Assembly: GCA_900766135.1 (NCBI GenBank)
Contig: CAAFUF010000012.1
Location: 10,443 to 74,442 of the forward strand
Direction: 5' to 3'
Origin: Paenibacillaceae bacterium
Lineage (GTDB): Bacteria > Bacillota > Bacilli > Paenibacillales > Paenibacillaceae
Length of the DNA stretch: 64,000 nt
Shown: piece after piece, positions 43,262-51,585 of the stretch
Numbering within the stretch: the stretch's first letter is position 1
Layout: every line of letters begins with the position of its first letter
The notes under the pieces: model-generated
Told to the model about the DNA's origin: nothing
Seen by the model: only the letters and a program-made list of their open reading frames with translations
The model's database searches: none
Position numbers and translations under genes: made by a program

Positions 43262-44212
43262 TTATTTCGCCACGTTCAGCTCAGCAGGCCCGTCGTTCTC
43301 GAAATAGTCGTCGATTTGACCGGACAATCCGTTTAACGCTTCTCGGCGCAGGCTGTATTCAACCGACTTAAAATCCGAACCCTTGGTTTGATAGTGCACG
43401 ATCACCAATCCGGCCGCCCGAAGGGCGATCAAGTGGTAATGGATCGTGCTTTTGGAGATAGCGATCTCGCGGGTGATTTCGGTAAACGTCATTTGCTTTC
43501 CGGCGAGCAGACGGAGAATGCGAAGCCGCGTTTCATCCGACAGTGCCCGGGTTAGGCGAAGCAGGCCGGGAGCAGGATAGCCTGGGACCGGAGGAAACAG
43601 GTCGCAGGAATATTGGGTGAAGATCATCGTCTCGAAGATGCTGGAGGTCACTAAGGGGCGAGCATGGTATTGGGGAATGAGTACGACCTGGTTCAAAGTA
43701 TCGCCTGGATACAATCGCATACCGTTCGTGGCCGTTTCATAAATCCTCATGCTGCTCATTTCGCCCAATCGGGATCTCAGGGCGGACGCTTCCTGCTGCA
43801 GACCCTCGAGGATCCGGGGATCGATCGTGGAAAAGTAACGCAAATCCCATTCCCGCAAAACCTCGCAGGCCGCATCGCGAAGCTCCGTGAGATTGGCGGG
43901 AATGGATTGACTGCAGGCGGCCGAAATTTCGTACAGTTCCCCCGTCTGCAATCCGGCGAACCATTCCAAGAAACCTGCGACTGTCCTTGAACCCGGGCAT
44001 TTCCAGATGAACGGGGCCAGGCTGAAATCATCCAGCTGTTTGACCGCTACTTGCATTTTCTGCAGCGTCGCCGGCGCAAACTGCTCCTGAACGCCTTTTA
44101 CCCATAGTTTTCCGGCATCCATGGCTCCGTGGTTTTGTTTCGCGAAAAAGGCCGTCAGGCTTGCCACGCATTCATAAATTGGAGCAAAGTCCACTTCGAC
44201 TTGATATTCCAT
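43262..44212 (-). CDS. ArsR-like winged-helix regulator with long N-terminal domain
   Basis: This 316-residue protein has its HTH at the C-terminus (residues 217-300): LTRALSDETRLRILRLLAGK, TEITREIAISKSTIHYHLIALRAAGLV, as in ArsR/SmtB proteins. The first 210 residues are an uncharacterised domain, not a metal-site extension; they include FAPATLQKMQVAVKQLDDF. The ArsR Cys pair is absent. It is the first gene of the pair with the MFS exporter, so it probably controls it in response to a small molecule. ATG start behind GGGAAGGG. Confidence 0.82.
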   Translation of the reverse strand: MEYQVEVDFAPIYECVASLTAFFAKQNHGAMDAGKLWVKGVQEQFAPATLQKMQVAVKQLDDFSLAPFIWKCPGSRTVAGFLEWFAGLQTGELYEISAACSQSIPANLTELRDAACEVLREWDLRYFSTIDPRILEGLQQEASALRSRLGEMSSMRIYETATNGMRLYPGDTLNQVVLIPQYHARPLVTSSIFETMIFTQYSCDLFPPVPGYPAPGLLRLTRALSDETRLRILRLLAGKQMTFTEITREIAISKSTIHYHLIALRAAGLVIVHYQTKGSDFKSVEYSLRREALNGLSGQIDDYFENDGPAELNVAK

Positions 44213-44444
44213 CGTGTTTCCCTTCCCTTTCTATTGAACAAGTCAGGCATTTAAATGCTCGATGGTTCTATAAATATAGATCTGTGTTATTGTTCTATGT
44301 TAATCGAATTCAATGAATGATGCAACAACAATCGTATCGAGAGGATAGAGGATCTTTAAGCTTAAAGGATGTCGTGAGCGTGTTTCATAGGGGGATGCGG
44401 TATAAGGAGGCTCTGTTGCGTCGAAGTCTATGCAGTCCGATAAC

Positions 44445-44475
44445 TAAAAAAACCGCCCCATGGGACGGTTTTTTC
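44445..44475. terminator. Bidirectional terminator
   Basis: aaaaaaaccg ... cggtttttt with inner cccca/tggga pairing sits just after the leftward M20 gene end (44487) and about 230 bases beyond the regulator start on the other side. The gap 44213-44486 holds nothing else I can support. Confidence 0.75.
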
Positions 44476-44486
44476 GAAATTGACGA

Positions 44487-45842
44487 TTACAGCGATTTCA
44501 AATAATGAACGATCGTCAGCAACCCTTTGTCGAAGTTCTCCAGGTTGAAGTGCTCGTTCGGCGCGTGCAGGTTTTCGTCCGGCAGCCCGAAGCCCATCAT
44601 CACGGCCGGAGCCGACAGGACGCGGGATAAGGTCTCGACGATCGGGATGGAGCCGCCGTCCTTGGTGAACAGCGCTCGCGTGCCGTACACGGATTCGTAG
44701 GCGTCGGCCGCTTTTTGCAGCATCGGATCTTCCGAATTGCACGTAAACGCCCGGGCTTTCTCGGATGCTTTGACCTTCAGGGTTGCCCCCGGCTGCAGAT
44801 GCTTGCGCAAATGACGCTCGATGCGGTCGATCGTGGCCTGCGGATCCTGGTCGCCGACAAGGCGGCAGGTGATTTTGGCGTGGGCTTCCTTCGGCAATAC
44901 CGTTTTGGTCCCTTCCCCTTGGAACCCGCCATAGACCCCGTTCAGCTCCAGCGTCGGCCGAGCGCCGGTCCGCTCCACGAAGGAGTAACCCGCCTCGCCG
45001 TAAAGCTCGTTCAAGCCGAGATCGCGCTTCAGCTTCTCCTCGTCGAATTGTTGCTTGACGAACTCTTCGCGCTCCAGCGCGGACAGCTCCTGAACGCCTT
45101 CGTAGAAGCCTTCGACCGTGACCCGGCCCTGGTCATCGTGCAGGGAAGCGAGCAGCGACACGAGCGCGTGCAGCGCGTTAGGTACGCCGCCGCCAAACGT
45201 TCCGGAGTGCAAATCGGTATTGGCGGTAAAGACCGAGACCTCCATCGCGCATAAGCCGCGAAGACCGATGCAGATGGCCGGTTTGCCCGGCGCCATCAGC
45301 GCCGTATCGGAGATCAGGATCACGTCGGCGGCCAGCTTCTCCCGGTTGGTTTCCAGGAAGGAAGGCAGGTTCGGGCTGGTCACTTCCTCTTCCCCTTCGA
45401 TGCAGAATTTGATGTTGACCGGAAGTTCTTTTTCCTGCTTCAAAATCGCCTCAAGGGCCTTGATATGCATAAACACTTGGCCTTTATCATCCGTCGCTCC
45501 GCGGGCATACAGCTTGCCGTCCCGGATGGACGGCTCGAAAGGCGGCGAGTCCCACAGGTTCAGCGGATCCACCGGTTGGACGTCGTAGTGGCCGTAGACC
45601 AAAACGGTCGGTTTGCCTGGAGCATGCAAATGCTCGGCATAAACGACAGGGTGTCCGGCGGTTGGATGGACCTCCACCGCTTCCATGCCGGCGCTGCGGA
45701 GCGCCTCGGCGATCCATTCGGCGGCTTTCAGCACGTCGCCTTTGTGCTCGGACAGGGCGGAGATGCTGGGAATCCGCAGCAGTTCGCCAAGTTCCTTCAA
45801 GTGTTGTTCGCGGTTCGTAGAAAAGTAAGCTTGATAATCCAT
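44487..45842 (-). CDS. M20 family dipeptidase
   Basis: This 451-residue metallopeptidase of the M20/carnosinase type cleaves dipeptides in the cytosol. Metal and catalytic residues are visible: VYGHYDVQP with the metal His and Asp, GATDDKGQ with the bridging Asp, CIEGEEE with the catalytic Glu pair, and a HAPNEHF site near the end. HSGTFGG marks the lid domain. No signal peptide. ATG start with GGGAGGAA. Single gene between terminators. Confidence 0.92.
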   Translation of the reverse strand: MDYQAYFSTNREQHLKELGELLRIPSISALSEHKGDVLKAAEWIAEALRSAGMEAVEVHPTAGHPVVYAEHLHAPGKPTVLVYGHYDVQPVDPLNLWDSPPFEPSIRDGKLYARGATDDKGQVFMHIKALEAILKQEKELPVNIKFCIEGEEEVTSPNLPSFLETNREKLAADVILISDTALMAPGKPAICIGLRGLCAMEVSVFTANTDLHSGTFGGGVPNALHALVSLLASLHDDQGRVTVEGFYEGVQELSALEREEFVKQQFDEEKLKRDLGLNELYGEAGYSFVERTGARPTLELNGVYGGFQGEGTKTVLPKEAHAKITCRLVGDQDPQATIDRIERHLRKHLQPGATLKVKASEKARAFTCNSEDPMLQKAADAYESVYGTRALFTKDGGSIPIVETLSRVLSAPAVMMGFGLPDENLHAPNEHFNLENFDKGLLTIVHYLKSL

Positions 45843-46079
45843 CGTCGATTCGTTCCTCCCGAACTAGTTTTACCCGTATATTCTACACCTTTTTTGCCGA
45901 GAACACGAATGACGGGGTTCGCATGTCGCCAGGGGCCTTGGGGTTTCCTTAAATTCATCTTAAAATGCGCCGCGCTTTTTTTAGGAATATTTAAGGTAAG
46001 GCCAAGCGATTTCTGGTAAAGTCAAGAAAGTACGGATTTATAAAATGAATGTTGCAGAAGAAGGGAGTCGCAAAGACAT

Positions 46080-47228
46080 ATGGAAGAAAAGGACAAGAGA
46101 AAGCTGGATTTCGCCGAAGGGGAAGCGGAAACTTCGGAGGAGGAAACGCTGTCTCCGGAAGGACAAGCCGGCCAAGAGGAAGGCGGTGCAACCGAATCCA
46201 AGGCACCGGAATACGATCCGGCGGACGACGCGGATTTTGTCGCCGAAGGTACCGAAGCCGGCGCGGATTCGACGCCGGTGATGGTCTCCCAGCAAGGGGA
46301 GCCTGAGGCCCAAACGGTCCAAACCTCCAAATCCGGCAGCAAAGTATGGCCGATCGTATCGCTGATCCTGGCCGTCCTGCTGATCGTCGTATTGATCAAA
46401 CCGCCGTTTGTTTCAAACAAAGCGGAGGCCGTCGCAACGGTCAACGGCGTGGAAATTACGAAAGACCGGCTGTTCGATGAATTGGCAGCCAGCGGCGGGG
46501 AACAGGCGTTGACGAATCTCATTAACCAGGAGCTCGTGAATCAAGAGGCCGCCAAGAAGAACATAACGGTAACCGATGCCGATATCGACGCCGAGATCGA
46601 GAGCTACAAAACCCAGTTCGGCTCGGAAGAGGCCCTGAACCAGGCTTTGGTGCAGTATGGCATGACGATGGACGATTTGCGGAAGCAGGTTGTCATGGAA
46701 CTCAAGCTCACCAAACTGCTGGAACCGCAGATCAAAGTAACCGATGAGCAAGTCAAGGAAACGTTCGAATCCTACAAGGATTCCTTTAATACGCCGGAGC
46801 AGGTTCGCACTTCCGTCATTTTGGTCGCTACCGAGCAGGAAGCGAAGGATATCGTGAAGCAGTTGGACGAAGGCGCGGATTTCGCGGAGCTGGCCAAGAG
46901 CAAATCACTGGATGCCGCAACGAAGGAGCAAGGCGGCGACACCGATTTCTTCGGACGCGGCGAGAAAGAAGAAGCGGTGGAAACAGCGGCCTTCAAGCTG
47001 GCGAAAGGCGAGGTAAGCGAGCCCGTGAAGACCAGCGAAGGTTATCAGGTCATCAAAGTCACTGACAAGAAGGAAGCCCACACGGCTACGTTGGAGGAGA
47101 AGAAGGAAGAGATCCGCAAGGGGCTTGTCTCTCAACAGGTCTCCAGCTTGTCGGGAACATGGCTGGAGGACGTACGAAGCAAAGCGAAGATCACCAATAC
47201 GTTAACGGATGCGGCCGCTGCCGAGTAA
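46080..47228 (+). CDS. Membrane-anchored PrsA-like foldase (parvulin PPIase)
   Basis: This 382-residue protein has a long, acidic cytosolic N-terminus (1-87; many Glu/Asp), a single membrane segment at 89-106 (VWPIVSLILAVLLIVVLI) and an external part. That begins with ATVNGVEITKDRLFDELAA (SurA/PrsA-type chaperone half), followed by a parvulin domain at about 240-335 (VRTSVILVATEQEAKDIV; DTDFFGRGE; VSEPVKTSEGYQVIKVTDK). Classical PrsA is a lipoprotein; here no lipobox is present. It helps fold exported proteins. Start ATG, GAAGAAGGGAG upstream. Confidence 0.88.
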   Translation: MEEKDKRKLDFAEGEAETSEEETLSPEGQAGQEEGGATESKAPEYDPADDADFVAEGTEAGADSTPVMVSQQGEPEAQTVQTSKSGSKVWPIVSLILAVLLIVVLIKPPFVSNKAEAVATVNGVEITKDRLFDELAASGGEQALTNLINQELVNQEAAKKNITVTDADIDAEIESYKTQFGSEEALNQALVQYGMTMDDLRKQVVMELKLTKLLEPQIKVTDEQVKETFESYKDSFNTPEQVRTSVILVATEQEAKDIVKQLDEGADFAELAKSKSLDAATKEQGGDTDFFGRGEKEEAVETAAFKLAKGEVSEPVKTSEGYQVIKVTDKKEAHTATLEEKKEEIRKGLVSQQVSSLSGTWLEDVRSKAKITNTLTDAAAAE

Positions 47229-47254
47229 GAAGGGCGTCGAGGCAGCCGCATGGT

Positions 47255-47286
47255 ACCGCCGGAGCAGAAGCTTCGGCGGTTTTTTC
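47255..47286 (+). terminator. Rho-independent terminator
   Basis: accgccg/cggcggt stem with extra inner pairing, then six T, downstream of the foldase gene. Confidence 0.85.
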
Positions 47287-47330
47287 GTTGGCGGATCTCG
47301 GTCCGGACGAACCTTTAAAGATTCGTGACA

Positions 47331-47372
47331 TTGTAAATTTTGGTTTACAAACGAAAATCCGAATCGTATAAT
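47331..47372 (+). promoter_or_regulatory. Sigma-A promoter of amino-sugar operon with overlapping inverted repeat
   Basis: TTTACA (47344-47349), 17 bases and TATAAT (47367-47372) form a near-consensus promoter. TTGTAAA (47331-47337) and TTTACAA (47344-47350) form an inverted repeat over the -35 box, a possible operator. The rest of the 300-base gap is AT-rich leader. Confidence 0.7.
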
Positions 47373-47402
47373 AAAGAAAAAAACCTCTATTTTATAATAA
47401 AA

Positions 47403-47477
47403 TGGAGATAATATTCTTTTGTTTTGATCGAAACAACGGAATATATTTTTTAAAGTAAATTGGAGAAATTATTCTTC
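47403..47477 (+). promoter_or_regulatory. Candidate RpiR operator repeats upstream of nanE
   Basis: TGGAGATAATATTCTTT (47403-47419) and TGGAGAAATTATTCTTC (47461-47477) are similar direct repeats 58 bases apart, between the promoter and nanE. They could be read by the RpiR regulator encoded at the end of the operon. Confidence 0.4.
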
Positions 47478-47528
47478 TTATATTTTAACATTAGGAGAAT
47501 TAAACCATGACATCGGAGGTTATTGATT

Positions 47529-48242
47529 ATGTCTCATTCCATCGTCAACTCCTTGAAGGGCGGTTTGATCGTTTCGTGCCAAGCTCTTGAGGGTGAACCG
47601 TTTTTTGGAAGCGACTATATGGCCCGTTTTGCGATATCCGCAGAAATGGGCAGGGCAGTCGGGATTCGCGCCAATACGCCGACGGATATCGAGGCAATAA
47701 AACGCGTCAGCAAACTTCCAATGATCGGATTGTGGAAGCGAAATTATGCCGATTCAAGCGTGTATATTACGCCGACCTTGACGGAGGTAGATGCGGTGAT
47801 ATCCGCTGGCGCGGATATCGTGGCAATGGACGCCACGCCACGTCAACGGCCTGGCCGGATTACATTGGCCAAGCTGATTCATGAAGTACGAGCACGCAGC
47901 AAAGTCCTGCTTATGGCCGATGTGTCCAACGTCGAAGAAGGGCTTATGGCAGAAGAATTAGGTTTTGATCTCATTTCGACCACTCTGTCAGGCTATACGT
48001 CTTATAGCCTTCAGCGGACAGATCCTGACTTCCAGTTGATAGCAGACCTGTCCCGGCAGGTCGCAATTCCTGTCCTTGCGGAAGGAAGGGTTCACAGTCC
48101 GGAACAGGCCCTTCGTTGCTTGGACGAAGGGGCCTTCGCCGTAGTTGTCGGCGGGGCAATTACAAGACCCCAGCAAATAACTCGCCATTACGCCGACGCG
48201 CTATCCAAGTTCCAAGACAACAAGGCGGCGACAGAAAAATGA
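47529..48242 (+). CDS. nanE: N-acetylmannosamine-6-phosphate 2-epimerase
   Basis: This 237-residue TIM-barrel enzyme converts ManNAc-6-P to GlcNAc-6-P. Family marks are GGLIVSCQALEGEPF, GIRANTPTDIEAIK, LPMIGLWKR, ITPTLTEVDAVISAGADIVAMDAT and VLAEGRVHSPEQA, VVVGGAITRPQQIT. ATG 47529 with CGGAGG at ten bases. It opens an operon with an ABC importer, a ROK kinase and an RpiR regulator, but no NanA lyase, so the external substrate may be ManNAc itself or a ManNAc-containing sugar. Confidence 0.94.
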   Translation: MSHSIVNSLKGGLIVSCQALEGEPFFGSDYMARFAISAEMGRAVGIRANTPTDIEAIKRVSKLPMIGLWKRNYADSSVYITPTLTEVDAVISAGADIVAMDATPRQRPGRITLAKLIHEVRARSKVLLMADVSNVEEGLMAEELGFDLISTTLSGYTSYSLQRTDPDFQLIADLSRQVAIPVLAEGRVHSPEQALRCLDEGAFAVVVGGAITRPQQITRHYADALSKFQDNKAATEK

Positions 48243-48339
48243 GGAAAGGGACGTTATGCCTTGAGAGGGGGGATGCACCGCTTCGATTCAGGAATCAAGG
48301 GCTTATATTTACATTAGGAATCCAAAAGGGAGGGTTACA

Positions 48340-49671
48340 ATGAAAAGCAAAAAATTGCTGTCGGTGATGTTGTTGTCGATGTTGTTGTCAGTGTCTGTGT
48401 TATCGGGTTGTTCCGGAGGAAAAGAGGAAGCGAAATCGTCCGGTGGCGAGGGAAACGAATCAGGAGCTCAAAAGCAAGTTACGATTACCGTTTGGGACAA
48501 CTATGGGGCAACAACGCCGATCAAACCCTTGATTCCCAAATTCGAAGAGGAATTCCCGAACATCAAAGTGGATTTTCAGGAGCAGCCGTGGGATAACTTC
48601 TGGGATAAAATGGCCGCGGCGGCATCCGGTGGAGAAACTCCGGATATCGCTACCTCGGGGCTGATGTGGAATCCGAAATATACCGTGTTTGGCTTATTCG
48701 CGGATCTTAACTCTCTATCCGGCGGTAACGTGAACGGACAAGACATCCATGATGTTTATAGCGAGGGCATGATTCAAGCGGCGACGACCGATCAGGGACT
48801 ATTCGGCATTCCTTACGATTTCGATTCCTACTCCCTATATTATCGCAGCGATTTGTTGGAAGAAGCCGGTGTGAGTGCGCCGCCTTCAAACTGGGACGAA
48901 CTCGTGGAGATTGGAAAGAAATTGACCAAGGATGTGGATGGGGACGGCAAAACCGATCAATATGCTTTTTTGGTAATGCCGGACTGGTACCACTATGAAC
49001 CCTTCCTGTACGCGAACGGAGGAAAGGTGCTTACGGACGATAACAAGCAGGCGGCTTTCAACAGCCCGGAAGGGGTGGAAGCCCTACAATTTTACGCTGA
49101 CCTGGTCAACAAGTATCAAATCGGCATTAACTGGACGCCTGATCGCGGTAGCTACGTTGCCGGGCTTAAAGACGGCACGATTGCCATGTTTCAGGACGGC
49201 CCCTATGTCATGGGCCTGATCAAAAACAGCAATCCGGAACAGGAAGGCAAGTGGAAAATTTCCGACGCTTTAAGCCATAAACAATACGGCACGCATATCG
49301 GAGGTACTTATCTCAGCATTTTCGAAAAATCGGAACATAAAGAAGAAGCTTGGAAATTCATCGAGTTTCTGAGCCGGGAAGAGAACGCAATCCAAGTCTA
49401 TAAAACTTCGGGAGCGGCACCTGGGTATTTACCGGCTCTCGATTCAGAAGAAGTCAATTCGCCGGATCCGTTCTTCGGCAACGAGGTGCCGATGGAAGTG
49501 TTTAAAAAAGCGGTCGAAAACGGGAAGCCGAATCCGATCGTCAGTTCTTGGCAGGAAATCAGCCAGACGATTTCGGATGCCGTAGCCAAGGCGGTCATGA
49601 ACGAGGCTACTCCGCAAGAGGCCCTGGACGAGGCGGCGGAACAAGTGAACCAAATTCTGGCGCAGGAGTAA
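48340..49671 (+). CDS. ABC sugar transporter substrate-binding lipoprotein
   Basis: This 443-residue lipoprotein of family 1 extracellular solute-binding proteins has a signal ending in the lipobox VLSGCS (Cys27) and the usual opening QVTITVWDNYG. The fold marks include PDIATSGLMWNPKY, YDFDSYSLYYRSDLLEEAG, AAFNSPEGVEALQFYADLV and PYVMGLIKN. It binds a mono- or oligosaccharide outside the membrane and delivers it to the two permeases that follow. Ligand not deducible, though context suggests an amino sugar. Confidence 0.92.
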   Translation: MKSKKLLSVMLLSMLLSVSVLSGCSGGKEEAKSSGGEGNESGAQKQVTITVWDNYGATTPIKPLIPKFEEEFPNIKVDFQEQPWDNFWDKMAAAASGGETPDIATSGLMWNPKYTVFGLFADLNSLSGGNVNGQDIHDVYSEGMIQAATTDQGLFGIPYDFDSYSLYYRSDLLEEAGVSAPPSNWDELVEIGKKLTKDVDGDGKTDQYAFLVMPDWYHYEPFLYANGGKVLTDDNKQAAFNSPEGVEALQFYADLVNKYQIGINWTPDRGSYVAGLKDGTIAMFQDGPYVMGLIKNSNPEQEGKWKISDALSHKQYGTHIGGTYLSIFEKSEHKEEAWKFIEFLSREENAIQVYKTSGAAPGYLPALDSEEVNSPDPFFGNEVPMEVFKKAVENGKPNPIVSSWQEISQTISDAVAKAVMNEATPQEALDEAAEQVNQILAQE

Positions 49672-49706
49672 ATCCTGCAAAAAGTCCAACGTTTTTTGAA
49701 TCGTTT

Positions 49707-49731
49707 AGGCGGGTATGAAGAGTACCCGCCT
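49707..49731 (+). terminator. Intercistronic hairpin between binding protein and permease
   Basis: aggcgggta/tacccgcct with a short loop and a weak T run. It probably limits read-through or protects the upstream mRNA, so the binding protein is made in excess. Confidence 0.55.
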
Positions 49732-49753
49732 TTATCTGAAAGGATGGGTCGCA

Positions 49754-50674
49754 ATGAGTGTGCCACTGGTGGCGAAACCTGATCGAAACCGGCGTTCGCG
49801 ACAGCCTAGGCTCATCAAAGAGATCGGGAAGAGTAAGGAAGCCTACCTATTCGTAATTATTCCCGTAGCCTTGCTGATCGTTTTCAGCCTGATTCCGATG
49901 GTTTACGGTTTCTTGATGAGCTTCACGAACTGGAACGGACTGCAAAGCCCCAAATATGTCGGGCTCGAGAACTATTCGGCAATCCTGCGGAGCAGCGACT
50001 TTCATCGGGCCCTGGCCAATACGGTCAAGTTTGCCGTGGTCAGCTTGGCCGGGGGGATGGGAGTGGCGTTAATTCTAGCGCTGGCCATCGACCGCCTGAC
50101 CCGATTCCAAAGCTTTTTTAAGGTCTCCTATTTTATCCCCGTCATTACTCCGATGGTCGTTGTCGCCCTCGTCTGGACGCTGATCTACAATGAGAAGGGC
50201 TTATTGAATTTTGTTTTGGGCGAGATGGGCTTCGAAGCGGTAGGCTGGCTAACCGATAAACGGATCGCCATGTATTCCATCATCGGTACCAGCATCTGGC
50301 AGGGAATGGGCTTTTCGCTGATCGTTTATCTGGCGGCTTTACAAAAAATCCCCGAGCATTTATACGAAGCAGCCAAAATCGACGGTGCCGGCGGGTTTAA
50401 AGCTTTCGCCCATGTTACGCTTCCCGGCCTGAAGGATACGTTTGCCTTTTTGCTGATTTATGGGGTCATCGGCGCATTCAACGTGTTTGACCAAATCTAC
50501 GTCATGACCAACGGCGGCCCGATCAAATCAACCGAAACGATCGTGTTTCAGATTTTCTCCAACTTCAGGTATTTGAAATTGGGTTATACCTCCGCCTTGT
50601 CCTATATCTTTCTCTTTATGCTATTGATCATTTCCCTGATTCAATTCAAGTTGATTTATAAGAAAGAAGAATGA
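49754..50674 (+). CDS. ABC sugar transporter permease (MalF-type)
   Basis: This 306-residue inner membrane protein has six membrane segments and the EAA loop YEAAKIDGAGGFKAFAHVTLPGLKD that contacts the ATPase. The opening AYLFVIIPVALLIVFSLIPMVYGFLMSFTNWNG is typical. ATG 49754 follows AAAGGATGGG; the frame is open from 49715. No ATPase gene is in the operon, so it uses a shared MsmX-like ATPase. Confidence 0.92.
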   Translation: MSVPLVAKPDRNRRSRQPRLIKEIGKSKEAYLFVIIPVALLIVFSLIPMVYGFLMSFTNWNGLQSPKYVGLENYSAILRSSDFHRALANTVKFAVVSLAGGMGVALILALAIDRLTRFQSFFKVSYFIPVITPMVVVALVWTLIYNEKGLLNFVLGEMGFEAVGWLTDKRIAMYSIIGTSIWQGMGFSLIVYLAALQKIPEHLYEAAKIDGAGGFKAFAHVTLPGLKDTFAFLLIYGVIGAFNVFDQIYVMTNGGPIKSTETIVFQIFSNFRYLKLGYTSALSYIFLFMLLIISLIQFKLIYKKEE

Positions 50675-50684
50675 GGTAAGCGCC

Positions 50685-51518
50685 ATGGGAGAATTTCGGA
50701 AAAAGAAAATACAGCTGTTGTTGGTATACCTGTTTCTCAGCGCAGGGCTTGTCCTGAATCTTGCCCCGCTGGCGTGGATGCTCTCTACGTCGTTTAAGCC
50801 GGGGAGCGAAGTGTTTCGTTTCCCGCCGAAGTGGATCCCTGATTCGCTTGACTTCGCCAACTACGAGAAAGTATTTTCGATGATTCCATTCGGACGTTAT
50901 TATGCGAACAGCATTGTTGTGGCACTTTTAATCACGGTTGTAACTGTCTTGCTATGTACTATGGCGGGTTATGCTTTTGCGAAACTGAAGTTTCCGGGCA
51001 GAAACCTATTGTTCATGTTATTTCTGATCACGCTCATGATCCCTTTCCAGGCGACAATGATTCCTTTGTTTCGGATGGTGTCAGGGTTCGGTTGGATCGA
51101 TACGTATCAAGGATTGATTCTGCCGCAGATTTCAACCGCTTTCGGGATTTTCCTGATCCGTCAGTTTATGTTGTCCATGCCGGATGCGGTGATTGAAGCT
51201 GCGAAGATCGACGGGAGTTCCCACCTCCATACTTTTCGAAAAATCGTCGTTCCCATGAACCGCGGCGCGATGGCAACGTTAGCCATTTTTACGTTCAACA
51301 CCGCATGGAATAATCTGCTATGGCCTTTGTTGGTCACGAATAGCGATCGGATGCGGACGCTCCCGGTGGGGATGGCATTGTTCCGGAGTTCCCGGGATAT
51401 TGATTGGACGGCAATCATGGCGGGTTCGGTCATGTCCCTTATTCCCATGATCGTATTGTTTCTGTTGATGCAGAAGCAATTTATCCGGGGGATTACCGCC
51501 GGAGCGGTCAAAGAATAA
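50685..51518 (+). CDS. ABC sugar transporter permease (MalG-type)
   Basis: This 277-residue partner permease has six membrane segments, APLAWMLSTSFKPGSEVF near the N-terminus and the EAA loop EAAKIDGSSHLHTFRKIVVP. It is eleven bases from the previous gene with AGGTAAG near the start. With the previous permease and the lipoprotein it forms a carbohydrate importer. Confidence 0.93.
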   Translation: MGEFRKKKIQLLLVYLFLSAGLVLNLAPLAWMLSTSFKPGSEVFRFPPKWIPDSLDFANYEKVFSMIPFGRYYANSIVVALLITVVTVLLCTMAGYAFAKLKFPGRNLLFMLFLITLMIPFQATMIPLFRMVSGFGWIDTYQGLILPQISTAFGIFLIRQFMLSMPDAVIEAAKIDGSSHLHTFRKIVVPMNRGAMATLAIFTFNTAWNNLLWPLLVTNSDRMRTLPVGMALFRSSRDIDWTAIMAGSVMSLIPMIVLFLLMQKQFIRGITAGAVKE

Positions 51519-51585
51519 CAGCCGAACAAGCGTACATGCCAAAATTATATTCACTCAATTTACAGTCTGAGGTTGGTGTACTTCA

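Noticed and set aside
44317..44505. 62-residue frame between the ArsR-like and M20 genes
   Set aside because: Runs straight through a strong terminator and has no ribosome site.
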